The notes beneath the pieces are model-generated. The model was not told the DNA's origin. It did not search any database and saw nothing but the letters and a program-made list of their open reading frames with translations. From the NCBI GenBank assembly GCA_943356675.1, contig CALRFQ010000008.1, forward strand, positions 1-36,351: a stretch of 36,351 nucleotides of DNA, written 5' to 3'. Of the stretch, positions 1 through 7,850 are shown in pieces. This DNA comes from Candidatus Nomurabacteria bacterium (GTDB lineage Bacteria; Patescibacteriota; Minisyncoccia; Phycocordibacterales; UBA9973). Position 1 is the stretch's first letter; each line of letters begins with the position of its first letter. A program made the position numbers and the translations under genes.

Positions 1-1362
1 AGGTACAACACCAAATTTAATTGTCGTATTTATATCATCTGCTGTAACTACATATGTAGTACTTGTAGCATTTAATATCTCTATATCATCACGATACCAT
101 TGGTATGTAGAAGTTCCTTCTAAGTCACCCTCAAGATCACCATATGTATAACTTCCTGTTAGTGTACTTCCTAAATATGCTGAACCTGAGATTGATACAG
201 AAGTGGCGGTGGGTGCAAAATTTGCTGGGTCGTATTCAAAAATAACACCGTTACTAGATGTGCCACCATAAGATGTTAATCCATAAAATTTACCATTACT
301 CTCTAACAGTGACCCAGAATATGGATTAGCTCCATTAACAGCATCATTAAAATCGTATATCCTGGTATATATACTAGTAGCAAGGTCATATTCAAAGACT
401 ACACCGTTAGTAGATGTGCCCCCATTATATGTCATACCATATAATTTACCATTACTCACAATCAATGATCCATAAGGAACAGCTCCATCAGTATCACCAA
501 AATCATATTTCTTTGTAAATGTACTAGTCGTTAAATTATATTCAAAAATAACACCGTGACTAGATACTCCACCAGTAGATGTGAGCCCATACAAATTACC
601 ATTACTTCCTATTAATGATCCGTGGGGATTTGCTCCATTAGTAACATCAAAATCATATTTCTTTGTATATGTACTGGTGGCTGGATCGTATTCGAAGATG
701 ACACCACGATTAGATGTGCCACCGTAATATGTCATACCGTAAAATTTACTATTAATCACAAGTAGTGATCCGTGGGGGTTAGCTCCATTAGTAGTACCAT
801 CAAAATTATACTTATTTGTATATGTACTGGTGGCTGGATCGTATTCGAAGATAACACCACGATTAGATGTACCACCAAATTCAGCCATACCATAAAACTT
901 ACTATTACTCTCTATTAGAGAACCAATTGGCATTAGCCCATCAGTACTAAAATCATATTTCTTTGTGTATGTACTAGTAGCTGGATTGTATTCAAAAATA
1001 ACACCGTAATCAGATGTGCCGCCACTAGGTGTCATACCATAGAATTTACCATTACTTTCTATTAGCGAGCCTTGGGGGAATGTTCCATTAGTACCACCAA
1101 AACTAAATTTTTTAGTATAGGTACTAGTAGCTGGGTCGTATTCGAAGATGACACCACGATTAGATGTACCCTTATATTGTGTCATACCGTAAAATTTACC
1201 ATTACTTTCGATTAGTGAGCCACGGGGAACTCTCCCATTAGCAAGATCAAAATCATATATCTTAGTAAATAACCCCGCCTCAGCACTCTGTGCACCTACC
1301 GCAAACGAAACCACTATGAACGCAACCAATATTAATTTTCGGAAATTTAGCAACTTTTTCAT
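1..1362 (-). CDS. Secreted GloVer-repeat protein, seven repeats plus Ig-like domain (partial)
   Basis: The gene runs off the window start, so 454 N-terminal residues are visible and the C-terminus is missing. Residues 1-29 form a signal peptide with a likely AEA/G cleavage site. Seven repeats of 49-52 residues begin at about residues 48, 98, 147, 198, 248, 298 and 350. Each carries GSL-x-x-SNGKFYGMT, then GGTSNRGVIFEYDP and TYTKKYDF. These match the tandem GloVer repeat family (TIGR03803 type). From about residue 382 there is a bacterial Ig-like domain (TYQWYRDD motif). The strand missing from repeat 7 appears before repeat 1 (FTKIYDFDLANGR), as expected for a closed seven-bladed beta-propeller; that fold is my inference. 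Repeats are nearly identical in DNA near 673-711, 834-870 and 1132-1168, suggesting recent duplication. Probably a surface or secreted binding protein; ligand unknown. Confidence 0.85.
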   Translation of the reverse strand, partial: MKKLLNFRKLILVAFIVVSFAVGAQSAEAGLFTKIYDFDLANGRVPRGSLIESNGKFYGMTQYKGTSNRGVIFEYDPATSTYTKKFSFGGTNGTFPQGSLIESNGKFYGMTPSGGTSDYGVIFEYNPATSTYTKKYDFSTDGLMPIGSLIESNSKFYGMAEFGGTSNRGVIFEYDPATSTYTNKYNFDGTTNGANPHGSLLVINSKFYGMTYYGGTSNRGVIFEYDPATSTYTKKYDFDVTNGANPHGSLIGSNGNLYGLTSTGGVSSHGVIFEYNLTTSTFTKKYDFGDTDGAVPYGSLIVSNGKLYGMTYNGGTSTNGVVFEYDLATSIYTRIYDFNDAVNGANPYSGSLLESNGKFYGLTSYGGTSSNGVIFEYDPANFAPTATSVSISGSAYLGSTLTGSYTYGDLEGDLEGTSTYQWYRDDIEILNATSTTYVVTADDINTTIKFGVVP

Positions 1363-1371
1363 ATGTATTTT

Positions 1372-1401
1372 ATTATACACCCCCCCCATATAAATACACA
1401 A
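1372..1401 (-). promoter_or_regulatory. Promoter with C8/G8 tract in the spacer
   Basis: On the minus strand TATAAT (1377-1372) lies nine bases before the ATG of the GloVer gene. TTGTGT (1401-1396) is a plausible -35 with an 18-base spacer. Eight consecutive G (C on the plus strand, 1380-1387) fill most of the spacer, so slippage would change the spacing. Confidence 0.55.
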
Positions 1402-1412
1402 TTTAATACACT

Positions 1413-1841
1413 TTAGAAAAGACCCCAGTAAGCATAGACCCCAGATTCCTCTGTATCTATCCGAAGATTTAATACTGAAATCACACCATTAAGTTCTGTT
1501 TGGAAATTAGCAAGTTGACTGTTAATACTATTTGGTTCTTTATATTTATCTAAGAATGACATTACAGATTCACCAATCTTTTTCATTTCTGAAATAAATA
1601 TTTCTGTTTTTACAGTATCTTGGCCTTTGTTTTTCATTTGCTCTAAAAGTTGAACATAGAAAATATCATTTTCCAAGTGTATATGCTCTAACAAATCCTT
1701 ATGAAATTGTTCTAAACTTTTTTCTATTTCTGTAAAATCTTTTTCTTCTGATGTAGATAGAACAAGTGTATGCGCCAAATCTTTCTGCAAACCTCTATTT
1801 TGTTCTATCATTACAGAAACAATATTTTTTATTTCTTCCAT
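1413..1841 (-). CDS. Hemerythrin-like HHE-domain protein
   Basis: A 142-residue, all-helical soluble protein. The stretch around residues 46-58 (FHKDLLEHIHLEND) has the H...HxxxE pattern of HHE/hemerythrin-like cation-binding domains, with H24, H47, H53 or H55 and E57 as candidate ligands. The C-terminal part has only an EE pair and no obvious last histidine, so a complete di-iron site is not certain. Hemerythrin-like domains bind O2, NO or iron, or act as regulators (Rsd-like); which applies here cannot be told. It follows the small membrane gene on the same strand by 18 bases. TAAAAT sits six bases before its ATG, matching the leaderless pattern seen elsewhere in the window. Confidence 0.65.
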   Translation of the reverse strand: MEEIKNIVSVMIEQNRGLQKDLAHTLVLSTSEEKDFTEIEKSLEQFHKDLLEHIHLENDIFYVQLLEQMKNKGQDTVKTEIFISEMKKIGESVMSFLDKYKEPNSINSQLANFQTELNGVISVLNLRIDTEESGVYAYWGLF

Positions 1842-1859
1842 AAAATTATTTTAAATTAA

Positions 1860-2333
1860 TTAATACTTTTTACTAAGTGCATAAAGTACTACGCCTGTCC
1901 AAAATGAAATCAATCCTAGAAGTAAAAATAACCCAGAGAATACATATGTAAGGATTCCGAGGTTTAGAGCTGTCGTAAGAGCAGTAGCAGTTACCCACAT
2001 ATCGCGAGTTGTGTTTGGCACTTGCACGGCTTTACCATCTGCGCCTAATACCACCTTCCCTGCTGCATCCACTTTGTCGATAGTGCGAGGCATTTCCGCA
2101 TATGTCTTGCCACCTGTAGTCTTTAGTGTATGCTCACGGATAATATCTGCCTGTGCCTTAAGTGTCATAGGGCCACTCACAAGTACTCCTGGGATTTCAG
2201 AATCTTCTGGAGTTGTTATTTTCTCCTGAGCAATATTTTTATGAGTAAATGAAATTCCCCATGCGCCACCAATAACCATAATAAGACCTGCGATAAAAGC
2301 AAACGCTGCAGAAACCTTTAATAGATTTTTCAT
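1860..2333 (-). CDS. Small two-TM envelope protein of the family often misnamed LigA
   Basis: 157 residues with a TM helix at about 8-28 and a second at about 128-152, separated by a roughly 100-residue extracytoplasmic loop. The loop motif GPMTLKAQADIIREHTL-x-x-TGGKTYAEM is recognisable from small membrane proteins that databases often label 'aromatic ring-opening dioxygenase LigA'. That label is an annotation artefact, because nothing here resembles a dioxygenase. Function is unknown. A weak hairpin (2346-2363) sits just upstream, separating it from the ABC operon transcribed on the same strand. Confidence 0.6.
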   Translation of the reverse strand: MKNLLKVSAAFAFIAGLIMVIGGAWGISFTHKNIAQEKITTPEDSEIPGVLVSGPMTLKAQADIIREHTLKTTGGKTYAEMPRTIDKVDAAGKVVLGADGKAVQVPNTTRDMWVTATALTTALNLGILTYVFSGLFLLLGLISFWTGVVLYALSKKY

Positions 2334-2345
2334 AAAACAAATTTA

Positions 2346-2363
2346 TAAGGTCTTTCGGACCTT
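2346..2363. terminator. Weak hairpin after the ABC operon
   Basis: AAGGTC-TTTCG-GACCTT is a six-base-pair stem in the gap between the ABC permease stop (2441) and the next start (2333). It is followed by AT-rich sequence but not by a clean T run, so termination is uncertain. Confidence 0.35.
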
Positions 2364-2440
2364 TATTATAATAATAAAATGAATACCTATATATAATTAT
2401 ATGCCTCTATACTTTTTTTGTCGAACAGAAAGGTGGATAA

Positions 2441-3226
2441 TTACCTTAGCATATTTCCACTCTCATAGCGCTTAATAGCAAATTTGTACATAATTCTGGT
2501 TATTATTACCCAGAAAATTGAAATGGATATACTTGCAATAAGTAATGGAAAAGACTTCTCTTTAATTATATCTATAGGCATTGCACTTGTGATGAGAATT
2601 GGAATTGCAGTTAAAAGAAAAACTTTAAGTTTATATGGGAATATTCCTCCGGGATAGAGCCCTGGCCTCATAAAAATATCCATCATTTGAGTAGAAACCA
2701 ATTCTCCGTCATAAACGAAAAATACAACAAGCGAAGCAAGTAATCGGAAGCATATAAATACCACACACCCAGAAATTGCCGCCATGATAAATAGTAGCCA
2801 TACTACGAGTGTGAATTTCAGATAGAAACCGTAGAAAATCATAATACTTATTCCCATAAGTAAATCTCCATATGCAGTGACTGAGAAGGACAAACCGGCA
2901 AGCTTCACGAATGAGCTCACTGGCGCTAGGAGAACACTATCGAAACTCCCCTTCACGACGAATTCTGGAAGTTCTTTCACTCCATAAAAGAAGCTGTGGC
3001 ACACTCCGAAGCAAAATGTAGAAACTCCGATCATTCCGATCACATCCACACTTGTCCAACCATTTATCGGACCTGTCGCATTCATGAAAAGAAGCCAGAT
3101 AACGAAAAATGTGAGATTGTTTAGAACCATACTTATGACCCCAATCCAAAAGGAAGTTCGAAGCACATAAGCATTACGCAGATTTGCAAGTGACATCGCT
3201 ATGAAGAATTTAATATCTCTTTTCAT
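2441..3226 (-). CDS. ABC-2 family transporter permease (second)
   Basis: 261 residues with about six hydrophobic segments and a short cytoplasmic N-terminus. It resembles the ABC-2 permeases of the COG3694/DUF990 type, which pair with a second permease and a DrrA-like ATPase. The stretch near residues 85-110 (VKELPEFVVKGSFDSVLL) matches the conserved loop of this family. It is the last gene of a four-gene minus-strand operon and starts one base after the upstream permease stop. The complex probably exports a lipid, glycoconjugate or peptide across the single membrane; substrate unknown. Confidence 0.75.
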   Translation of the reverse strand: MKRDIKFFIAMSLANLRNAYVLRTSFWIGVISMVLNNLTFFVIWLLFMNATGPINGWTSVDVIGMIGVSTFCFGVCHSFFYGVKELPEFVVKGSFDSVLLAPVSSFVKLAGLSFSVTAYGDLLMGISIMIFYGFYLKFTLVVWLLFIMAAISGCVVFICFRLLASLVVFFVYDGELVSTQMMDIFMRPGLYPGGIFPYKLKVFLLTAIPILITSAMPIDIIKEKSFPLLIASISISIFWVIITRIMYKFAIKRYESGNMLR

Positions 3227-3227
3227 A

Positions 3228-4019
3228 TTAGCCGTTTACTGCAAGCTTCTTGAATGAACGCTTTGAAATAATAATAATGAGGCCGACACAAATTAATATC
3301 CAAATTATAGAAATGAAAAATAATTGTGGGAAACGCTCCACGAAATTAGGATACATTGCAAATGAAATACTCACTGAAGCGCCGAATGGTGAATAAATAG
3401 CAATAGTTTGAAGCAGTTTAGGGAAGAATGCCACAGGCACCCAAGCCCCACCGAAGATCATTATAAATTTACTAACAACGAAAAATACTGGCTCACTATT
3501 GTGTAGCCATAGTCCTGAAAGTCCACATAGTAAATAAAGTAAACAAGTTAAAATTTGGCTCAGTACAAAAAGCACAATGAGCCCTAGTATCCAAAGTCCG
3601 AAACCAATATCTACGATAGGTAAACCTACAAGGAAGTAGCATAAAATTATTGAAATTATCGTGGCTGATATGAAAGGCACTAATCCCTGCCCTATCTGTA
3701 TGAAAACTTTTTGCCAAAGATAATTAATAGGTCGGAGTAAATACATTTCAATATTGCCGGATAGTATGTCTGCACGCATCGTCTTCTCTATACCGCGAAG
3801 TCCTAAGCAGAAGAATATGGCGTACACCACAATACTCCACACAGCATTTGGGAATGGTAATTTCGCCTGCATGCTAGGCACCATCTCATACACATATTTG
3901 TAAAGGTAAATACTGAAAAGCAAAAAAAGTGTGTGATTCACCATTTGGAAAACCACTTTCTTCTTTTGGTCCATTGTATTTTTCGCTACAATGTAAATGT
4001 AATATAAACCTTTATACAT
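3228..4019 (-). CDS. ABC-2 family transporter permease (first)
   Basis: 263 residues with about six TM helices. The motif GLRGIEKTMRADILSGNIEMYLLRPINY at about residues 73-100 is typical of COG4587-type ABC-2 permeases: an amphipathic loop with conserved G-x-I-E and LRP-x-x. It lies one base downstream of its ATPase gene and one base upstream of a second permease, so the two permeases and the ATPase probably form a heterodimeric exporter. No Shine-Dalgarno sequence is seen; tight coupling suggests translation by reinitiation. Confidence 0.78.
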   Translation of the reverse strand: MYKGLYYIYIVAKNTMDQKKKVVFQMVNHTLFLLFSIYLYKYVYEMVPSMQAKLPFPNAVWSIVVYAIFFCLGLRGIEKTMRADILSGNIEMYLLRPINYLWQKVFIQIGQGLVPFISATIISIILCYFLVGLPIVDIGFGLWILGLIVLFVLSQILTCLLYLLCGLSGLWLHNSEPVFFVVSKFIMIFGGAWVPVAFFPKLLQTIAIYSPFGASVSISFAMYPNFVERFPQLFFISIIWILICVGLIIIISKRSFKKLAVNG

Positions 4020-4020
4020 A

Positions 4021-4779
4021 TTATTGTTTGTATATCTTCACCAAGACATCTTCAAGCGATGGACCTCTCTCTACCACAACATTTTCTTTATCAATTAGTT
4101 TATGAAGTTCATTTGTAGGTTCATCTACCACGATCTTTCCGTGGTTCACCACTATAGTACGGTCGCAAATAGCTTCAATATCACCCACATCGTGTGAAGT
4201 AAGGAAGATAGTCATATTGTGCTGATCTCTAAGCTGAAGTAGCACTTCACGCAAGTTCTGCTTGGCGATAATATCGAGACCTATACTTGGCTCATCGAGG
4301 AAAAGAATTTTAGGATTATGAATGAGTGAGCAAGCAATCTCCACACGCATGCGCTGGCCGAGTGAAAGTGTGCGTATAGCTTGATCTCGGAATGATTTCA
4401 TATCAAGAGTGTTCTCAAGATAATCAATCCTTTCTTTAATTTCAGTTTTAGAAAGCCCGTACATAACTCCAAAAAGTTTGAGAGTGTCGCCAAGTGGTAG
4501 ATTTGGTAGCAAGTTACTACGCTGGCCAAAGACTGCACCGATTTGTGCGACCACTTTTTTGCGATCTTTCGCTGGTGAGAGTCCTAAGATAGAAACTTCT
4601 CCACTAGTTGGATGAAGAATTCCAGTTAGCATTTTTATAGTCGTTGATTTTCCAGCACCATTTGGTCCGATAAGTGCGACAGTCTCACCTTGCTTGATGC
4701 TAAATGACACACTATCTACAGCCACCACAATCTTACCTTTGTGTTTGAATTCTTTTCGAAGATTTTTTACTTCTATCAT
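4021..4779 (-). CDS. ABC transporter ATP-binding protein (ABC-2 exporter)
   Basis: A 252-residue complete nucleotide-binding domain: Walker A GPNGAGKST at 38-46, Q-loop around VFGQRSNLLPNL, signature LSLGQRM at 138-144, Walker B ILFLDEPS at 158-165, and H-loop LTSHD near 195. The C-terminal DEPTNELHKLI region is the usual short regulatory tail. This is the COG4586-like class that energises ABC-2 permeases. It follows the 104-residue protein by three bases and precedes the two permeases by one base. All catalytic motifs are intact, so it should be active. Confidence 0.9.
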   Translation of the reverse strand: MIEVKNLRKEFKHKGKIVVAVDSVSFSIKQGETVALIGPNGAGKSTTIKMLTGILHPTSGEVSILGLSPAKDRKKVVAQIGAVFGQRSNLLPNLPLGDTLKLFGVMYGLSKTEIKERIDYLENTLDMKSFRDQAIRTLSLGQRMRVEIACSLIHNPKILFLDEPSIGLDIIAKQNLREVLLQLRDQHNMTIFLTSHDVGDIEAICDRTIVVNHGKIVVDEPTNELHKLIDKENVVVERGPSLEDVLVKIYKQ

Positions 4780-4782
4780 AAA

Positions 4783-5097
4783 TTATCTAGAGCCCATACC
4801 ACCCATTAATCTCATAAGAGGTTCGAGTTCTTGGCGGTGCTTCATTATTTGAGCTTTGTATTTGCCCATGATGAGTACTGAGGCCAAGTCCTGTGGCATT
4901 CCACCTTTTGTCTTCTCTTCCACCTCTTTTTGAATCTTTTCGAAAAGTTCTTTGACTTCCTTATTCTCTTCGAGCGCCTTCATACTCTCTGCGAGTTCTG
5001 GGTTCTCAGATATTTGCTTGGCGATAGCTTCCGCCTGATCACTACTCATACCCTTCATTTGTAGGGTCTTTTTTAATATAAATGATTTAATTGACAT
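4783..5097 (-). CDS. Small helical protein heading the ABC operon
   Basis: 104 residues, highly charged and predicted largely alpha-helical. The middle (about 30-70) is glutamate/lysine-rich and coiled-coil-like, and the C-terminus is methionine/glycine-rich (LMRLMGGMG). No signal peptide, TM helix or catalytic motif is visible and I do not assign a family. It is the first gene of the operon with the ABC exporter, which suggests a role linked to it. Its promoter is extended -10 TGC-TATAAT exactly six bases before ATG, predicting a leaderless mRNA. Confidence 0.7.
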   Translation of the reverse strand: MSIKSFILKKTLQMKGMSSDQAEAIAKQISENPELAESMKALEENKEVKELFEKIQKEVEEKTKGGMPQDLASVLIMGKYKAQIMKHRQELEPLMRLMGGMGSR

Positions 5098-5103
5098 AAT
5101 GCG

Positions 5104-5112
5104 ATTATAGCA
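5104..5112 (-). promoter_or_regulatory. Extended -10 promoter of the ABC operon
   Basis: TGC-TATAAT on the minus strand, then CGCATT and ATG (5097). A start six bases after the -10 would coincide with the A of ATG. Confidence 0.6.
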
Positions 5113-5142
5113 AAAAAGTCATTTTTGTGCGAATATAAAATT

Positions 5143-6087
5143 ATGAGCAAGCCTCATACTAAAATTATTGTAATCCTAGGCCAAACAGCCACCGGCAAGA
5201 GCGACTTTGCAGTGGAAATTGCGAAGCTCGTAGGCGGAGAAATAATTTCCGCAGATTCTCGCCAAGTCTATAAAGGACTCGACATAGGAAGTGGCAAAAT
5301 TACGAAAAAGGAAATGAAGGGAGTTCCCCATTACCTGCTCGACGTTGCCTCACCGACTCGGACTTTCACCGTGGCTGATTTCAAAAAAAAAGCAGAGCTT
5401 GCAATAAATAAAATTTATAAAAATAAAAAAGTGCCAATAATTTGCGGAGGTACAGGGTTCTATATCGACACACTCATATCAGGACAAGTTCTCCCAGAGG
5501 TTCCACCAAATGCAAAACTTCGCAAAAAATTATACTCAATGTCAGCGATAGCACAGTATGAGTACTTGAAAAAGTTAGATAAAGAACGCGCAAAAACTAT
5601 CGATAAAAATAATCCCGTCCGCCTCATCCGTGCGATTGAAATTGCTACCTCTCTCGGCAAAGTCCCAAAACTCCGCACAAGTCAGGCCAGTGCAAAATAT
5701 GATGTTATATATATTGGCTTAAATCTACCCGATGAAATTCTAAAAGAGAAAATCCGTATTCGCCTATATGCTCGAATTAGAGAAGGTATGGTAAAGGAAG
5801 TGGAAAATCTTCATAAAAATGGTGTGTCTTGGAAGCGCCTAAATGACCTCGGCCTTGAGTATAGATATGTGAGCGGATACATACAAAGTGGTGAATACAC
5901 TAAGGGTATTGCACCTTCCCTACTGCTTGAGAATGAATGGGTAAAGAAATTGAATTCCGAAATCTGGCACTATGCAAAGCGCCAAAAGACATGGTTCAAG
6001 CGCAACAAGGATATTACATGGATTGACCCTCGCGAAGTTTACGAGAGAGCCAAAGCCCTCTACAAAATCAAAAAGTTTTTAGAATAA
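5143..6087 (+). CDS. miaA: tRNA dimethylallyltransferase MiaA
   Basis: MiaA transfers a dimethylallyl group to N6 of A37 in tRNAs that read codons starting with U. The P-loop GQTATGKS is at residues 13-20, followed by the ISADSRQVYKGLDIGSGK motif, DFKKKAE and the GGTGFYIDTLISG substrate loop. The C-terminus has the family's RQKTWFKRN segment. At 314 residues it is near normal length. I chose the ATG at 5143 over an upstream TTG at 5125, because the protein then begins MSKPHTKIIVILGQTATGKS as expected. TATAAA lies just upstream. The gene is divergent from the ABC operon and abuts the convergent methyltransferase with no gap. Likely tRNA substrates here include Tyr(GTA), Cys(GCA), Trp(CCA) and Leu(TAA). 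Confidence 0.93.
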   Translation: MSKPHTKIIVILGQTATGKSDFAVEIAKLVGGEIISADSRQVYKGLDIGSGKITKKEMKGVPHYLLDVASPTRTFTVADFKKKAELAINKIYKNKKVPIICGGTGFYIDTLISGQVLPEVPPNAKLRKKLYSMSAIAQYEYLKKLDKERAKTIDKNNPVRLIRAIEIATSLGKVPKLRTSQASAKYDVIYIGLNLPDEILKEKIRIRLYARIREGMVKEVENLHKNGVSWKRLNDLGLEYRYVSGYIQSGEYTKGIAPSLLLENEWVKKLNSEIWHYAKRQKTWFKRNKDITWIDPREVYERAKALYKIKKFLE

Positions 6088-6705
6088 TTATTTTTTAAGT
6101 TCTAAGATTAGACGCATCCAAAGACCCTCATGACTATAGGTAAGTTCTGATATTTCAAAATTAGATTTTAAAATTATTTCTCGTAACTCAGGCTCAGTAT
6201 AATATTTATAATAAACTGGAGCTTCTAACTTTCTTTCAGATATTTCATCACCTACACCATTTTTAAGAGAGATAGCAGCATATCCATTAGGCTTAATTAT
6301 TTCTGAAATATTTTTTAAATTTTTCTCTAAGACTTCTTGAGATGCGTGAACGAAAACTCCGTTTGCGAAAAACCCATCAAACGAATGTCGCCATTCTTCT
6401 TTAGGATTATCTCTGAAATCATACACTTCAGTTTTAAACCCTTCCTCCTCCAAGTTCTTTAAAGCTTCTGGAATTATATCTGTGCAAGTAACTTCAAAAC
6501 CTTTTGATTTAAAATATCTTGCATCTCGCCCAGTAGCTGAACCGAATTCCAATATCTTTGAATTTTCAGGTAACCTCATCAAGAAGGAATCTGCCCACTC
6601 TTTTGATTCGCCATTCATTTCAGATGGCGTACGTTCTGTATAAGTATCAAACTTATCTTTGTAAGTTTGAATAGTTTTATCAAATTTATTATTATCCTCC
6701 ATCAT
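6088..6705 (-). CDS. Class I SAM-dependent methyltransferase
   Basis: 205 residues with a Rossmann-type SAM-binding core: motif I ILEFGSATGRDARYFKSKG at about 55-73, the acidic end of beta-2 in VTCTDIIPEAL, and a later GYAAISLKNG strand. The pattern resembles small TehB/UbiE-like methyltransferases; substrate cannot be inferred. It lies three bases downstream of the SIMPL gene on the same strand, suggesting co-transcription. Its stop codon touches that of miaA with no spacer, so the convergent transcripts must overlap or end inside each other. Confidence 0.75.
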   Translation of the reverse strand: MMEDNNKFDKTIQTYKDKFDTYTERTPSEMNGESKEWADSFLMRLPENSKILEFGSATGRDARYFKSKGFEVTCTDIIPEALKNLEEEGFKTEVYDFRDNPKEEWRHSFDGFFANGVFVHASQEVLEKNLKNISEIIKPNGYAAISLKNGVGDEISERKLEAPVYYKYYTEPELREIILKSNFEISELTYSHEGLWMRLILELKK

Positions 6706-6708
6706 TTT

Positions 6709-7383
6709 TTACTTAAGCAAAAATCGAAGCGTAGAAACTAGACGAATCTTTTTAAATTCTGGAGAGCCGGGGTCTTTATCTACAATATCAAAGACTCCTT
6801 GATTACCACGCACGATGCCTCCCACTTTTGAGCCAGAGTTTGTAGCGAATTGTGCTGCTGTATCGCGAGCGTTCTTGATAGCTTCTGCAAGCATATCTGG
6901 CTTCACACTATTTAAATCAGAGAAATTAAATGCGATAGAATTCTGAGTAAGCACTACGCCACTCTTCACAAGCATTAGAGTCTCGCTTGAGCTCTTCTTA
7001 GCAATGTCTACTTTGTTTGTATAAACAGAGATTTGATTTGTAGAATTGTAGCGGAATGCTGCATCCTTGTATGTATCTTGGTAGATATTTGCAGGAGCCA
7101 CATTTATTTCTGCATCATCAAAACCTTTTGTCTTTAGAAATGTCTTAATAGTAACTAAATTCTTTTCAATATCTCCATAAAGTGCATCGATACTGTTTGA
7201 CTTCACTTCGAAGTTCATAGACCAGATAGCAGTGTCTGATTTCACAATCTTCTCTGATAGGCCTTTCACTTCTACATATGCTCCTTGATCAGAGAAATTT
7301 TTCGAAGCAATGAAACCAATAAAAGACAATACTACAATAGCTATGCTAATAAATATCTTCCCACTTATTTTAGTTGTTTCCAT
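6709..7383 (-). CDS. SIMPL domain protein (DUF541), membrane-anchored
   Basis: 224 residues. An N-terminal TM helix or uncleaved signal (about 9-27) is followed by a SIMPL/DUF541 domain: VEVKGLSEKIVKSDTAIWSM, the central INVAPANIYQDTY and the C-terminal AIKNARDTAAQFATNSGSKVGGI motif. The family is periplasmic or surface exposed (BP26/OMP28-like) and can form channel-like oligomers; its biochemical role is poorly defined. The promoter is TGC-TATACT exactly six bases before ATG, predicting a leaderless mRNA, and the methyltransferase gene follows in the same transcript. Confidence 0.85.
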   Translation of the reverse strand: METTKISGKIFISIAIVVLSFIGFIASKNFSDQGAYVEVKGLSEKIVKSDTAIWSMNFEVKSNSIDALYGDIEKNLVTIKTFLKTKGFDDAEINVAPANIYQDTYKDAAFRYNSTNQISVYTNKVDIAKKSSSETLMLVKSGVVLTQNSIAFNFSDLNSVKPDMLAEAIKNARDTAAQFATNSGSKVGGIVRGNQGVFDIVDKDPGSPEFKKIRLVSTLRFLLK

Positions 7384-7389
7384 AGGTAT

Positions 7390-7398
7390 AGTATAGCA
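7390..7398 (-). promoter_or_regulatory. Extended -10 promoter of the SIMPL gene
   Basis: Minus-strand TGC-TATACT, six bases (ATACCT) before the ATG at 7383. Same geometry as at 5104, 8016 and 15665. Confidence 0.6.
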
Positions 7399-7664
7399 TA
7401 GATAAAGAAATTCGGATGGAGGAGGAAACGTGAGTACACTTTCGGCTACGCATAATTTTCTCGTAAAAATTTGCTCGACCGCGCCTCAGCTCGACAGCTT
7501 CCGGCTTCCGATTCCTCAACCTAAAAAGACTCTGATAACATCCGAGTCGGCGGTGGAGGGTAATCTTTCCCTACGGGAACAGTATACCTTTTCTAAATTC
7601 TTACAGAATTACAGAAAAGCTTTCCGCTTCCTCCACGCACGCAAAGGTTTTGCGTGCTACCGCC
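7399..7664 (-). repeat. Structured hairpin cluster downstream of tRNA-Trp
   Basis: No protein gene is supported here. Read on the minus strand, after the terminator behind tRNA-Trp, the GC-richer sequence can fold extensively. Visible stems are GCACGCAAA/TTTGCGTGC, GGCGG...CCGCC with GTGGAGG/CCTCCAC inside it, CTTTTCT/AGAAAAG enclosing AATTC-TGTAA-GAATT (7610-7596), and TTCCC-GTA-GGGAA. The tail AGATTACCCTCCACCGCC resembles the 3' end of tRNA-Trp (GATTCCTTCATCGCCC). The TGTAA-loop hairpin and the preceding AGGTATAC recur downstream of tRNA-Tyr. Confidence 0.55.
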
Positions 7665-7690
7665 AAAAAAACAGCCGAAGCTGTTTTTTT
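7665..7690. terminator. Symmetrical terminator after tRNA-Trp
   Basis: AAACAGC-CGAA-GCTGTTT flanked by A and T runs. On the minus strand it lies directly behind tRNA-Trp and can end that transcript. Confidence 0.7.
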
Positions 7691-7695
7691 AAATG

Positions 7696-7766
7696 CGGGC
7701 GATGAAGGAATCGAACCCTCGCCAGACCTTTTGGAGAGGTCTGTTCTACCACTAAACTAATCGCCC
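7696..7766 (-). tRNA. tRNA-Trp (anticodon CCA)
   Basis: 71 nt that fold as a cloverleaf: acceptor GGGCGAT/ATCGCCC, a short D loop with AGTGGTAG, anticodon arm GACCT-CTCCAAA-AGGTC with CCA at 34-36, T arm GAGGG-TTCGATT-CCTTC, and discriminator G73. CCA is not encoded. A CCA rather than UCA anticodon, together with TGA stops elsewhere, argues for the standard code. Confidence 0.93.
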
Positions 7767-7796
7767 GTATATTTGAATTTTAAATAAACAAAAAAT

Positions 7797-7824
7797 AAAA
7801 CCATCTCAGTGAAGAGACGGTTTT
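7797..7824. terminator. Terminator after rpmG
   Basis: An 11-bp stem, AAAACCRTCTC pairing with GAGAYGGTTTT around a 6-base loop, followed on the minus strand by TATTTTTTG. It separates rpmG from tRNA-Trp. Confidence 0.75.
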
Positions 7825-7850
7825 ATTTTAGCAAAATATAAGCTAAAAAA

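Noticed and set aside
5125-5142. TTG start for miaA
   Set aside because: It adds CEYKI residues without family similarity; the ATG at 5143 gives the expected N-terminus.
7430-7705. Plus-strand 91-codon frame
   Set aside because: It is antisense to the hairpin cluster and terminator behind tRNA-Trp and runs into the tRNA; codon pattern is random.
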